A DNA stretch of 46,699 nucleotides. Source: CAZALT01 sp964485515. Its GTDB lineage: Bacteria; Actinomycetota; Acidimicrobiia; Acidimicrobiales; Acidimicrobilacustridaceae. Below, piece by piece: positions 7,845-14,693 of this stretch. The position numbers and the translations under genes were made by a program. Within the stretch, counting starts at the first letter, position 1, and the number at the start of each line of letters is the position of its first letter. The notes beneath the pieces are model-generated. The model did no database searches, was not told where the DNA came from, and saw only the letters and a list, made by a program, of their open reading frames with translations. Where the stretch lies: NCBI GenBank assembly GCA_964485515.1, contig CAZALT010000006.1, positions 1 through 46,699 on the forward strand, read 5' to 3'.

Positions 7845-9002
7845 ATGGCAGTCATCGATCAATCGCTCGACCTGACGAGCGACCAAGCGCGTGACCTGGT
7901 CGTCGATCAGAACACGTTGCGTCGCCACGGCGTCGGCCTGCGCGCGCTCGACCGTGACAAAGCGTCGCCGGGCTACACCCTCTTCACGCCGTTGAGCGGC
8001 GACGGCGAGGCCTACCTCGTCGATCTCGACGGCGAGGTGGTCCACCAGTGGGACCTGCCGTACCGCCCAGGTCTACACGCGCACATCCTGGCCAACGGCA
8101 ACCTGCTCTACGGCGGCAAGGCCCCCGATGGCGAGATCTTGTTCCCGATCTGGGGCGAGTACCGAGGTGGCATCGTCGCCGAGGTCGGTCCGGGAGGTGA
8201 CGTGGTCTGGCAGCACGAGCAGGACGATCACCACCACGACGCTGTGCGCCTGGCGGACGGCACGACGGCCATCCTCGGCGTCGAGCTCCTCTCTGCTGCA
8301 TTCGCGTCCACCATCAAGGGAGGGATCGCGGGCTCCGAGCACGAAGGCCGCACGTTCGGCGACGTGATCCGTGTGGTCGATGTCGAGGGGAACGAGACCT
8401 GGACGTGGCGGGCCCAGGACCACGTGTCGACCGACCTCGCGGTCATCCACGACCAGGACACCCGGGTCCACTGGCCGATGGCGAACTCGATCAGCGAGCT
8501 CCGCGACGGCAGCCTGATCGTCAGCTTCCGCAACGTATCGGTCGTGGCGATCATCGATCGGCCCTCAGGCGAGGTGACGTGGGACCTCGACCACGACGTC
8601 CTCGCTCAGCAGCACCACCCCTACGAGCTCGAGAACGGGAACATCCTGCTGTTCGACAACGGCTCGTACCGCAGCGACACCTCCCTGGTGTACTCCCGTG
8701 TCATCGAGGTCGATCGATCCACGAAGGAGATCGTCTGGGAGTACACCGACCGTCCCCGACAGGGGTTCTACAGCGGCTTCATCTCCAGCGCGCAACGCCT
8801 CCCCAACGGCAACACGCTCATCGCGGAGGGCGTGACGGGGCGCCTGGTCGAGGTGACCGCCGACCACGAAGTGGTGTGGGAGTACGTCGTGCCCTTCTTC
8901 CACACCCCCGTGACGCCGGCCGGCGCACAGATCCTCGGCGAGAACGCAGTGTTCCGCGCCTTCCGATACTCCGCCGAGCAGCTCCCCTGGCTCCAGCAGT
9001 AG
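7845..9002 (+). CDS. arylsulfotransferase (ASST)-like beta-propeller protein
   Basis: The 385-residue protein resembles the PAPS-independent arylsulfate sulfotransferase family, which moves sulfate between phenols. It has repeated propeller-blade motifs of the type ADGTTAIL / LPNGNTLIAEG / VWEY, and several His residues in the core (HAHILANGN, HHHDAVRL, HHPYELENGN). Enterobacterial AssT is periplasmic, but no signal peptide is seen here, so this version should be cytoplasmic. The start is firm: GAAGGAG lies 7 nt before the ATG. It sits among sulfatase and sulfonate genes. Because the catalytic residues cannot be mapped with certainty, a lyase or hydrolase with the same fold remains possible. 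Confidence 0.8.
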   Translation: MAVIDQSLDLTSDQARDLVVDQNTLRRHGVGLRALDRDKASPGYTLFTPLSGDGEAYLVDLDGEVVHQWDLPYRPGLHAHILANGNLLYGGKAPDGEILFPIWGEYRGGIVAEVGPGGDVVWQHEQDDHHHDAVRLADGTTAILGVELLSAAFASTIKGGIAGSEHEGRTFGDVIRVVDVEGNETWTWRAQDHVSTDLAVIHDQDTRVHWPMANSISELRDGSLIVSFRNVSVVAIIDRPSGEVTWDLDHDVLAQQHHPYELENGNILLFDNGSYRSDTSLVYSRVIEVDRSTKEIVWEYTDRPRQGFYSGFISSAQRLPNGNTLIAEGVTGRLVEVTADHEVVWEYVVPFFHTPVTPAGAQILGENAVFRAFRYSAEQLPWLQQ

Positions 9003-9020
9003 CCCGTCGGTCGACGCCTT

Positions 9021-9046
9021 CCCCGGAGCCTGTTCAGGCTCCGGGG
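9021..9046. terminator. perfect 12-bp hairpin after the arylsulfotransferase gene
   Basis: CCCCGGAGCCTG and CAGGCTCCGGGG are separated by TT. It begins 18 nt after the stop at 9002 and overlaps the end of the minus-strand hydrolase remnant, so it can end transcription from both sides. Confidence 0.8.
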
Positions 9047-9366
9047 ACGAGCCGGTCGAGGGTCTCGGCCAGCGCATCGGGTCGGTCGCGTTGCACCTCG
9101 TGGCCGGCACCGTCCACCTCGATCACGGTGGCATCAGGCCGACGGTCCAGCAGGGTGTCGATGTCCTCACCGGTGACGGCGGGGAACGAGCTCCCCAGGA
9201 CGACGGCGATCGGCGCGTCGAGTCGCGTCAGCGTGTCCCACAGCGCCGCCCGGTCGAGTCCGTCCTCGGGGTCGGCCTTCGCGGCTGGGTCCGGCCGACC
9301 GGCATCGCGTCGCCAGACAGTTCCCTTGCCGTTCGGGCCACGCAATGTGAAATCTGACCACGCAAT
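9034..9366 (-). pseudogene. C-terminal remnant of an alpha/beta hydrolase
   Basis: The reading frame starts after a stop at 9369 and encodes only about 110 residues. It reads like the last third of an alpha/beta hydrolase: an LRGPNGKGTVWRRD segment, a strand PIAVVLGSS, then IEVDGAGHEVQRDRPDALAETL, where the GAGHE histidine would be the catalytic base. The N-terminal two thirds with the nucleophile elbow are missing, since the neighbouring flavoprotein promoter begins there. The only in-frame start codon is a TTG at 9345 without a ribosome site. A deletion remnant is the simplest reading; a short functional protein is unlikely. Confidence 0.7.
9338..9366. repeat. direct repeat CCACGCAAT upstream of the flavoprotein promoter
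   Basis: CCACGCAAT occurs at 9338-9346 and 9358-9366, exactly 20 bp apart, about two helical turns. It ends 14 bp before the -35 box of the flavoprotein operon. This is a suitable geometry for a dimeric activator, but it also falls in the hydrolase remnant. Confidence 0.55.
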
Positions 9367-9380
9367 TTAGAAATGATGAC

Positions 9381-9409
9381 TTGTCCGATCGGATTTACCG
9401 GGTTACGGT
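9381..9409 (+). promoter_or_regulatory. leaderless promoter of the AprAB-transporter operon
   Basis: TTGTCC (9381-9386), a 17-nt spacer and TACGGT (9404-9409) are followed by 7 nt and the ATG at 9417. The spacer contains GATCGGATTTA (9387-9397), identical to the motif before the sulfatase gene. This arrangement decides the start codon: the in-frame TTG at 9381 is the -35 box, not a start. Confidence 0.65.
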
Positions 9410-9416
9410 CCCGGAC

Positions 9417-11072
9417 ATGACTTCACCCCCCGTCGAGACGCTGGACGCCGACGTCCTCGTCATCGGAGGCGGCCCCGCTGGCACCTGGGCTGCACTGACT
9501 GCTGCTCACCTGGGTGCCCGGGTCGTGCTGGTCGACAAGGGCTACTGCGGCTCGAGCGGCGTCGCAGCCACCGCCGGCGTGGGGCACTGGCTCGTGCCAC
9601 CCGACCCCGCCGTCCGCGACCAGGCCATCGCCCAACGCGGCCTGATGGGCGGGAACCTCACCGATCGACGCTGGCAGGCTGCGGTGCTTGCCAAGACCTG
9701 GGAGCGACTCCCTCAACTGGCCGAGTGGGGCTACCCGACTCCGGACGGCGACCCGAGCGGATTCATGCGGTTCGGCCAGGCGCCCGCCTACCTGCGCTTC
9801 ATGCGGAGCCGCAACATCCGATCCGGTGTCAAGATCCTCGATCACTCACCCGCTCTCGAGCTCCTGGCCGACGCGGATGGCGTGGTCGGAGGGGCCCGAG
9901 GCTGGCGCCGTCAGAAGGACCGTGGCTGGGAGGTGCGGTCTTCCTCCACGGTGTTGGCCTCGGGCGGCTGCACGTGGAAGAGCAAGTCCCTCGGGGGCGA
10001 CGTCAACACCGGCGATGGGCTCCTCATGGCCGCCGAGGTCGGCGCCCACTTCTCCGGCATGGAGTTCTCCAGCTACTACGGCATGGTCCCGCTCGGCACC
10101 ACGATGGACAAGAACGGCTACTACCTGTTGGCCACGTTCACCGACCAGGACGGCAACGAGGTCGAAGGCGACGTCCTCGGTGGCCGGGCCCCGTTGCTGC
10201 GCGCCGTGCTCGACGGACCCCTCTTCGCCGTGTTCGACAAGGCACCGGCCGAGCACCACGCCGCGCTGCGCTCGTTCATGCCGAACTTCTTCATGGTCAC
10301 CGACAAGCTCGGCATCGACCCGTTCCGCCAGCGCTTCCCGATCGACTTCGTCCTCGAGGGGACGGTGCGCGGGACCGGCGGCGTCAAGGTCGTCGACGAG
10401 GATTGCTGGACGGGTACGCCGGGGCTCTACACGGCCGGTGACACCGCCAGCCGTGACGTCTTGGTGGGCAGCGCGAGCGGCGCAGGTGCCCCCAACGCGG
10501 CGTGGGCGGTCTCGTCGGGCACCTGGGCGGGTGAGGCGGCCGTGCGCAACGCGCGCTCGACACCGGTCGGTTCTCGGGAGCTGTCGGGGACCGGCGGGCT
10601 GGGTCTGCGCCCCACCGGCGCAGTCGGCGCCGTCGACGACTGGCGGGAGGTCACCGAGGCTGTGCAGTCCGAGACCCTGCCCATCGACAAGCAGTACTTC
10701 CGCAGCGACGCGGGACTGCGCGAATCGATCGAGATCCTCGACGGGCTGTGGGCCGGCGCCCGTTCGTCGCTGTACGGCGAAGGGGCCACCACGATCCGAA
10801 CCCGGGAGACGGCGGCGATGGTGGCCGTGGCCCGGTGGTCGTACAACAGCGCGCTCGCTCGCACCGAGACCCGTGGCATGCACGTGCGCACCGACTACCC
10901 CGACGCCGACGAGTCGCAACGCCGTCGGATCCTGAGCGGTGGGCTCGACCAGGTGTGGACGGCGGACGATCCTGTCGCCCCGCTGCTCGTCGGCGATCTC
11001 CTCCCCGAGCAGGGCGCAGCTGCCGCGGCCATCGCTGCCGTCACCCTCGAAGACGAACGGCTGGCGTCGTGA
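9417..11072 (+). CDS. AprA-like FAD-dependent oxidoreductase, copy 1
   Basis: This flavoprotein of 551 residues belongs to the fumarate-reductase/adenylylsulfate-reductase alpha superfamily. It has an N-terminal FAD fold (DVLVIGGGPAGTWAA) and GYCGSSGVAATAG for FAD/substrate contact. Further on are a glycine-rich ASGGCTWKSKS then NTGDG segment, LEGTVRGTGG, TPGLYTAGDTASRD, and a C-terminal helical domain with ARTETRGMHVRTDYPD, as in AprA and SdhA. It is translationally coupled (GTGA) to an AprB-like ferredoxin. It heads an operon with a sulfonate-type ABC transporter, so a redox step on an imported sulfur compound is likely. True APS reductase is unlikely because ATP sulfurylase, Qmo and Dsr genes are absent from the window. 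The ATG is fixed by a leaderless promoter. Confidence 0.85.
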   Translation: MTSPPVETLDADVLVIGGGPAGTWAALTAAHLGARVVLVDKGYCGSSGVAATAGVGHWLVPPDPAVRDQAIAQRGLMGGNLTDRRWQAAVLAKTWERLPQLAEWGYPTPDGDPSGFMRFGQAPAYLRFMRSRNIRSGVKILDHSPALELLADADGVVGGARGWRRQKDRGWEVRSSSTVLASGGCTWKSKSLGGDVNTGDGLLMAAEVGAHFSGMEFSSYYGMVPLGTTMDKNGYYLLATFTDQDGNEVEGDVLGGRAPLLRAVLDGPLFAVFDKAPAEHHAALRSFMPNFFMVTDKLGIDPFRQRFPIDFVLEGTVRGTGGVKVVDEDCWTGTPGLYTAGDTASRDVLVGSASGAGAPNAAWAVSSGTWAGEAAVRNARSTPVGSRELSGTGGLGLRPTGAVGAVDDWREVTEAVQSETLPIDKQYFRSDAGLRESIEILDGLWAGARSSLYGEGATTIRTRETAAMVAVARWSYNSALARTETRGMHVRTDYPDADESQRRRILSGGLDQVWTADDPVAPLLVGDLLPEQGAAAAAIAAVTLEDERLAS

Positions 11073-11431
11073 TCGAAGTGCTCAGCACCAGCCGATGCAC
11101 CCAGTGCGACATCTGCGTGCGGGTGTGCCCCACCAACGTGTTCGAGGCCGTGCTCGACGACGCGCCGGTCATCGCCCGTCAAGAGGACTGCCAGACCTGC
11201 TTCCAGTGCGAGGCGTACTGCCCGGCCGACGCCATCTTCGTGGCGCCGTTCCGCCAGCCAGCGCCGGCGGGGTCTCGGTGGACCGACGAGGCGGATCTCG
11301 AGCGGTCCGGCCTGCTCGGCCTGTACCGCAGCCGGGTCGGCTGGGGTGCCAACCCCGTCGAGTACGACCCCCAGGCAGCCGTCGAGGTGGCGCAGCTCAT
11401 GGCGAGCGTGCTGCCCGGGGGTAGGCGCTGA
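11069..11431 (+). CDS. AprB-like ferredoxin, 2x[4Fe-4S], copy 1
   Basis: The 120-residue protein carries two [4Fe-4S] motifs, CTQCDICVRVCP (about residues 10-21) and CQTCFQCEAYCP (about 42-53). A C-terminal tail of about 60 residues follows, similar in plan to the tail that clamps AprB onto AprA. The GTG overlaps the flavoprotein stop (GTGA). It probably carries electrons to or from the FAD of the partner flavoprotein in the cytoplasm. The next gene is 160 nt downstream across a C-rich, G-poor tract. Confidence 0.9.
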   Translation: MIEVLSTSRCTQCDICVRVCPTNVFEAVLDDAPVIARQEDCQTCFQCEAYCPADAIFVAPFRQPAPAGSRWTDEADLERSGLLGLYRSRVGWGANPVEYDPQAAVEVAQLMASVLPGGRR

Positions 11432-11454
11432 GGCCGCCGACCGCCACCAGACCG

Positions 11455-11580
11455 GCTCGCCTCCCTCCCTCACCACCACGTCTCCCCGGCGTCCTGCCTT
11501 CCGCTCTCCCGAAGTCCCTGAACCCCCCAATCCAATCCCCCCCAATCCAATCCCCCCCCAAGCACCACTTCCCGCAAGGA
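11455..11580 (+). promoter_or_regulatory. C-rich, G-poor leader tract before the binding-protein gene
   Basis: The transcript would be strongly pyrimidine-rich here. It includes two copies of AATCCAAT separated and flanked by C runs of 6, 7 and 8 (11523-11559), so the opposite strand has three long G runs. C-rich, G-poor RNA is typical of Rho loading sites and stays unfolded. The tract ends at the strong ribosome site CAAGGAGCAC. No gene is seen in it. Confidence 0.5.
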
Positions 11581-11591
11581 GCACTGCACAG

Positions 11592-12683
11592 ATGGACCAG
11601 CACACCGGAACTGCGACACCCAGCGTGGGGCGTCGCCGCAAGCGAACAACCGTCGTGGCGATCGCCGCCATCGCCGCGCTCTCGCTTGTCGGCTCCGCCT
11701 GCGGGAGCAGTGACAAGTCAGAGGCCAGCACGGGTACGACCGAGGCCGGCAGCGGCTCGTCGGCATCGACGGCCCCGACCGAGATCACCAAGATCAAGCT
11801 CGGCCTGCCCTTCGCCGGGGCGGCAGGGGCAACGCCCACCGACACGTCACCGGTCGGCTACGCCGACTCGCTCGGCCTCGCCGCACCGATCTTCGCCGAG
11901 CACGGCTTCGAGCTGACCGAGACCATCGGCTTCCAGAACGGCCCACCCGCCATCGAAGCGCTCCACTCCGGCTCGGTCGAGGTGGTGTGGGTGGGTGACA
12001 CTCCCGCCGTCGCCGCGCAGGCCAGCGGCAAGGAGAGCCGGGCGATCCTCATCCAGGAGCCGTCCGGCGACGCGTGGTTCGTGTCCCGCGAAGGCGGCCC
12101 AACCACCGTCGAGGGCTTCAAGGGCAAGAAGGTCGGCCTGCAGTTCGGCTCGAACTTCGACAAGTACGGCCGGGCTGTGCTCGGCGAGGCCGGAGTCCTC
12201 GACGACACCGAGCTCGTGAACCTGACCTTCGCCGACGCCCTCCCGGCGCTGCAGCGAGGCGACATCGACGGCTACGCGATCATCGCGAGCCTCGGTGGGA
12301 TCTGGCAGCAGAAGGTGCCCGGTCTGCAGGTGCTGGCCAAGGCCAGCGACGGCGACGGCAGCCTGCTCAGCACGGCCGTGGTCATCGTGACGCCGAAGTT
12401 CCTCGAGGAGCACCCCACGATCCAGGCCGCCTGGTGGGAGGCGTACCAGGTCGGTGTGACCGAGATCGAGAAGGACCCCGATGCGTACTTCGCCTGGGTC
12501 TCCGAGGTCACCGGAACGCCGGTCGAGGTCGTGAAGTCCACGACGTTGCTGAAGTTCGGCGACGAGCCGGCGACCGAGAACGGCATCGCGGCGCTGCAGT
12601 CCGGGCTCGACTTCCTCGTCGAGTCAGGCACCGCCAAGGAGTCGTTCGACATCAGCGAGTGGGTCGTCGAACCCACCAGCTAG
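11592..12683 (+). CDS. sulfonate/nitrate/taurine-type ABC substrate-binding lipoprotein
   Basis: This is a solute-binding protein of the SsuA/TauA/NMT1 family, 363 residues. The signal peptide (RRRKR then VVAIAAIAALSLVGSAC) ends in a lipobox with Cys37, so it is membrane-anchored outside the cell. A Ser/Thr/Gly-rich linker precedes two periplasmic-binding lobes (for example GFQNGPPAIEALHSGSVEVVWVG and GLQFGSNFDKYGRAVL). The start is the ATG at 11592, with AAGGAG 10 nt upstream; the frame is open further upstream, but that part runs antisense-like through the ferredoxin tail. It delivers an anionic sulfur compound, probably a sulfonate or sulfate ester, to the permease downstream; the ligand is inferred from family and context. 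Confidence 0.9.
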   Translation: MDQHTGTATPSVGRRRKRTTVVAIAAIAALSLVGSACGSSDKSEASTGTTEAGSGSSASTAPTEITKIKLGLPFAGAAGATPTDTSPVGYADSLGLAAPIFAEHGFELTETIGFQNGPPAIEALHSGSVEVVWVGDTPAVAAQASGKESRAILIQEPSGDAWFVSREGGPTTVEGFKGKKVGLQFGSNFDKYGRAVLGEAGVLDDTELVNLTFADALPALQRGDIDGYAIIASLGGIWQQKVPGLQVLAKASDGDGSLLSTAVVIVTPKFLEEHPTIQAAWWEAYQVGVTEIEKDPDAYFAWVSEVTGTPVEVVKSTTLLKFGDEPATENGIAALQSGLDFLVESGTAKESFDISEWVVEPTS

Positions 12684-12694
12684 CCACCCTCGTT

Positions 12695-12738
12695 CGGTGG
12701 TGGCGGCGACGTCCCCTGCGTCTACGTCGTCACCACCG
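12695..12738 (+). terminator. intra-operon hairpin after the binding-protein gene
   Basis: CGGTGGTG (12695-12702) pairs with CACCACCG (12731-12738), with an inner GACGT/ACGTC stem. It lies between the binding protein and the permease. Hairpins here often stabilise the upstream message or terminate part of transcription, which gives excess binding protein. Confidence 0.55.
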
Positions 12739-12773
12739 AGCGCGCACGCACCATCCGTGACAGGAGCACCGCC

Positions 12774-13760
12774 ATGACATCCCTAGACGCCATCGACAAC
12801 CGGCCCATCGAAGACACGCTCGTCGTCGAGCCCGACCGCACACGGCCGGATGCGGCTGCCGATTCGACCGTGCCCGACGCGCGATCGACAGGGTCCGGCA
12901 CGCGCGTCGTCGACCCTGACATCGAGGTGGCGGCGGAACACGCCGTGGTCGATGGCGGACTCGTCGTGCCCCACCTCGATCAGGAGAAGGTGCGTCGACG
13001 ATCGACGTTGACCTCACTCCGAGTCGTCGCACCTTTGGCGCTGCTGGTGCTCTGGTGGGCGAGCACCGCGTTCGGGTGGGTCGACGAGCAGACGTTCGCG
13101 TCACCGAGCAGCGTGGCCTCCGCGTTCTGGGAGCTGCTCACCTCGGGAGAGCTGTGGGCCAACCTGTCGGTGTCGCTCGGTCGAGCGGCGACCGGCCTGG
13201 TCATCGGTGTGTCGATCGGCTTGTTCCTCGGACTGCTGACCGGCCTCTACCGCTTGGCCGACGGATTGATCGACCCGGTCATGCAGATGGCCTACACCGT
13301 GCCGTTCCTCGCGGTGGCCCCGCTGCTCATCGTGTGGTTCGGCATCGGCGAGCAACCCAAGATCATCCTGATCACCGTCGCCACCTGCCTGCCGGTGTAC
13401 CTCAACACCTACGGGGGCGTGCGCAACGCCGACCCGAAGATCATCGAGGGCGCCCGCGTGTTCGGCGTGTCACGGCTCCGCCTCGTGCGTCAGATCATCG
13501 TGCCCTCGGCGCTCCCGTCCATCCTCGTGGGTCTGCGCATGGCGCTCAGCTACTCGCTCCTGGCGCTGATCGTCGTCGAGCAGACCAACTCACCGAAGGG
13601 CATCGGATTCCTGATGCTCTCGGCGCAGCAGTACTTCCAGACCGAGATCCTGATCGTCTGCATCCTGCTCTACGCCCTCTGGGGACTCGCCGCGGGCGGG
13701 GTCGTCCGCGCGTTGAGCTGGGCGGTGCAGCCGTGGAAGCGAAAGGGGAACGTGCGATGA
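12774..13760 (+). CDS. ABC transporter permease, SsuC/TauC type
   Basis: The 328-residue inner-membrane subunit has about six transmembrane helices after residue 80 and the BPD transport motif with the EAA loop (IIEGARVFGVSRLRLVRQIIVPSALPSILVGLRM). The first 75 residues are hydrophilic, acidic and Asp/Val-rich, an extension longer than in standard SsuC proteins; its role is unknown. The ATG is preceded by AGGAGCACC, nearly the same ribosome site as in two other genes of the operon. Its end overlaps the ATPase start (ATGA). Confidence 0.92.
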   Translation: MTSLDAIDNRPIEDTLVVEPDRTRPDAAADSTVPDARSTGSGTRVVDPDIEVAAEHAVVDGGLVVPHLDQEKVRRRSTLTSLRVVAPLALLVLWWASTAFGWVDEQTFASPSSVASAFWELLTSGELWANLSVSLGRAATGLVIGVSIGLFLGLLTGLYRLADGLIDPVMQMAYTVPFLAVAPLLIVWFGIGEQPKIILITVATCLPVYLNTYGGVRNADPKIIEGARVFGVSRLRLVRQIIVPSALPSILVGLRMALSYSLLALIVVEQTNSPKGIGFLMLSAQQYFQTEILIVCILLYALWGLAAGGVVRALSWAVQPWKRKGNVR

Positions 13761-14554
13761 GCGCGACCACCGTCGTCGACCCGACCACGTCTGTCGGACC
13801 CGACCTCGTAGGTGACGACCCGACTGCGCTCGCCGTGCGCGTCGAGGACGCGGTGAAGGTCTTCGGTGACCACCGTGTGCTCGACGGGTTCGACCTGCAC
13901 ATCCGCCGAGGTGAGTTCGTCGCCCTCCTGGGGGCCAGCGGAAGCGGCAAGACGACGCTGCTCCGGGCGCTCGCCGGACTGACGCCGGTCGACTCGGGCG
14001 TCGTCCTCGCGCCGCCGCGGCGCACCGTCGTCTTCCAGGAGCCGAGGCTCGTGGAGAACCTCCGTGTGAAGGACAACGTCATCCTCGGCCAGCGCCGCAC
14101 GAAGGCTGCCGTCGCGAAAGGCGTCGAGGCGCTGGCCGAGGTCGGCCTCGCCGATCGGGCCGACTCCTGGCCCAGCCTGCTCTCGGGCGGCGAGGCGCAG
14201 CGTGTCGCCTTGGCCCGGGCGCTCGTGCGCGAGCCGGGACTGCTGCTCCTCGACGAGCCGTTCGCCGCCCTCGACGCGCTCACCCGCATCAAGATGCAGA
14301 CCCTCGTGAGGGACCTGGTCGACAAGCACCGCCCCGCCGTGCTGCTCGTCACCCATGATGTCGACGAGGCGATCCTGCTCGCCGATCGAGTGGTGGTCCT
14401 CCAGGCCGGCAAGGTCGGCCTCGACGTCCAGGTCGACTTCGAGCGTCCGCGGCGTCGTGGCGTCCCCGGCTTCGGCGACTTCCGGCAACGTCTGCTCCTC
14501 GAGCTCGGTGTCCGCGAAGGCGTGGGCGGCCACGGCCAACCGCCCCCGGACTGA
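13757..14554 (+). CDS. ABC transporter ATP-binding protein, SsuB/TauB type
   Basis: The 265-residue ATPase of the sulfonate-type importer has Walker A GASGSGKTT, a Q-loop (VVFQEPRL), signature LSGGEAQRVALARAL, Walker B LLLLDEPFAALD and H-loop VTHDVDEA. It is coupled to the permease by an ATGA overlap. An N-terminal extension of about 28 residues precedes the usual fold. The next gene follows after 139 nt of tandem repeats. Confidence 0.93.
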   Translation: MSATTVVDPTTSVGPDLVGDDPTALAVRVEDAVKVFGDHRVLDGFDLHIRRGEFVALLGASGSGKTTLLRALAGLTPVDSGVVLAPPRRTVVFQEPRLVENLRVKDNVILGQRRTKAAVAKGVEALAEVGLADRADSWPSLLSGGEAQRVALARALVREPGLLLLDEPFAALDALTRIKMQTLVRDLVDKHRPAVLLVTHDVDEAILLADRVVVLQAGKVGLDVQVDFERPRRRGVPGFGDFRQRLLLELGVREGVGGHGQPPPD

Positions 14555-14583
14555 CCCAGCCGAGGCGCGCATCTTGCCGCTTC

Positions 14584-14677
14584 GCCCCACACCTGCGCCC
14601 CACACCTGCCCGTCACGCCTGTCCTGCCCGTCACACCTGTCCTGTTCGTCACGCCTGTCCTGTTCGTCACGCCTGTT
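14584..14677 (+). repeat. 18-bp tandem repeats before the second flavoprotein gene
   Basis: Copies of CGTCACGCCTGTCCTGTT and close variants stand at 14611-14628, 14629-14646 and 14647-14664, with a partial copy at 14665-14677. Just before them is a duplicated CCCCACACCTGC. The RNA strand is C-rich and G-poor, like the gap before the binding-protein gene, and runs into the same ribosome site CAAGGAGCAC. The 18-bp period keeps the frame open, but no start or ribosome site supports translation. Confidence 0.85.
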
Positions 14678-14693
14678 CGTCAAGGAGCACCAC

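Noticed and set aside
11346..11591. 82-residue extension of the binding lipoprotein
   Set aside because: It would place the signal peptide in the middle of the protein and overlap the ferredoxin gene; AAGGAG before the ATG at 11592 settles the start.
14355..14693. Fusion of the ABC ATPase region to the second flavoprotein
   Set aside because: The frame is open only because the 18-bp repeats keep phase; it is a different frame from the ATPase, and the ATG at 14694 has its own ribosome site.
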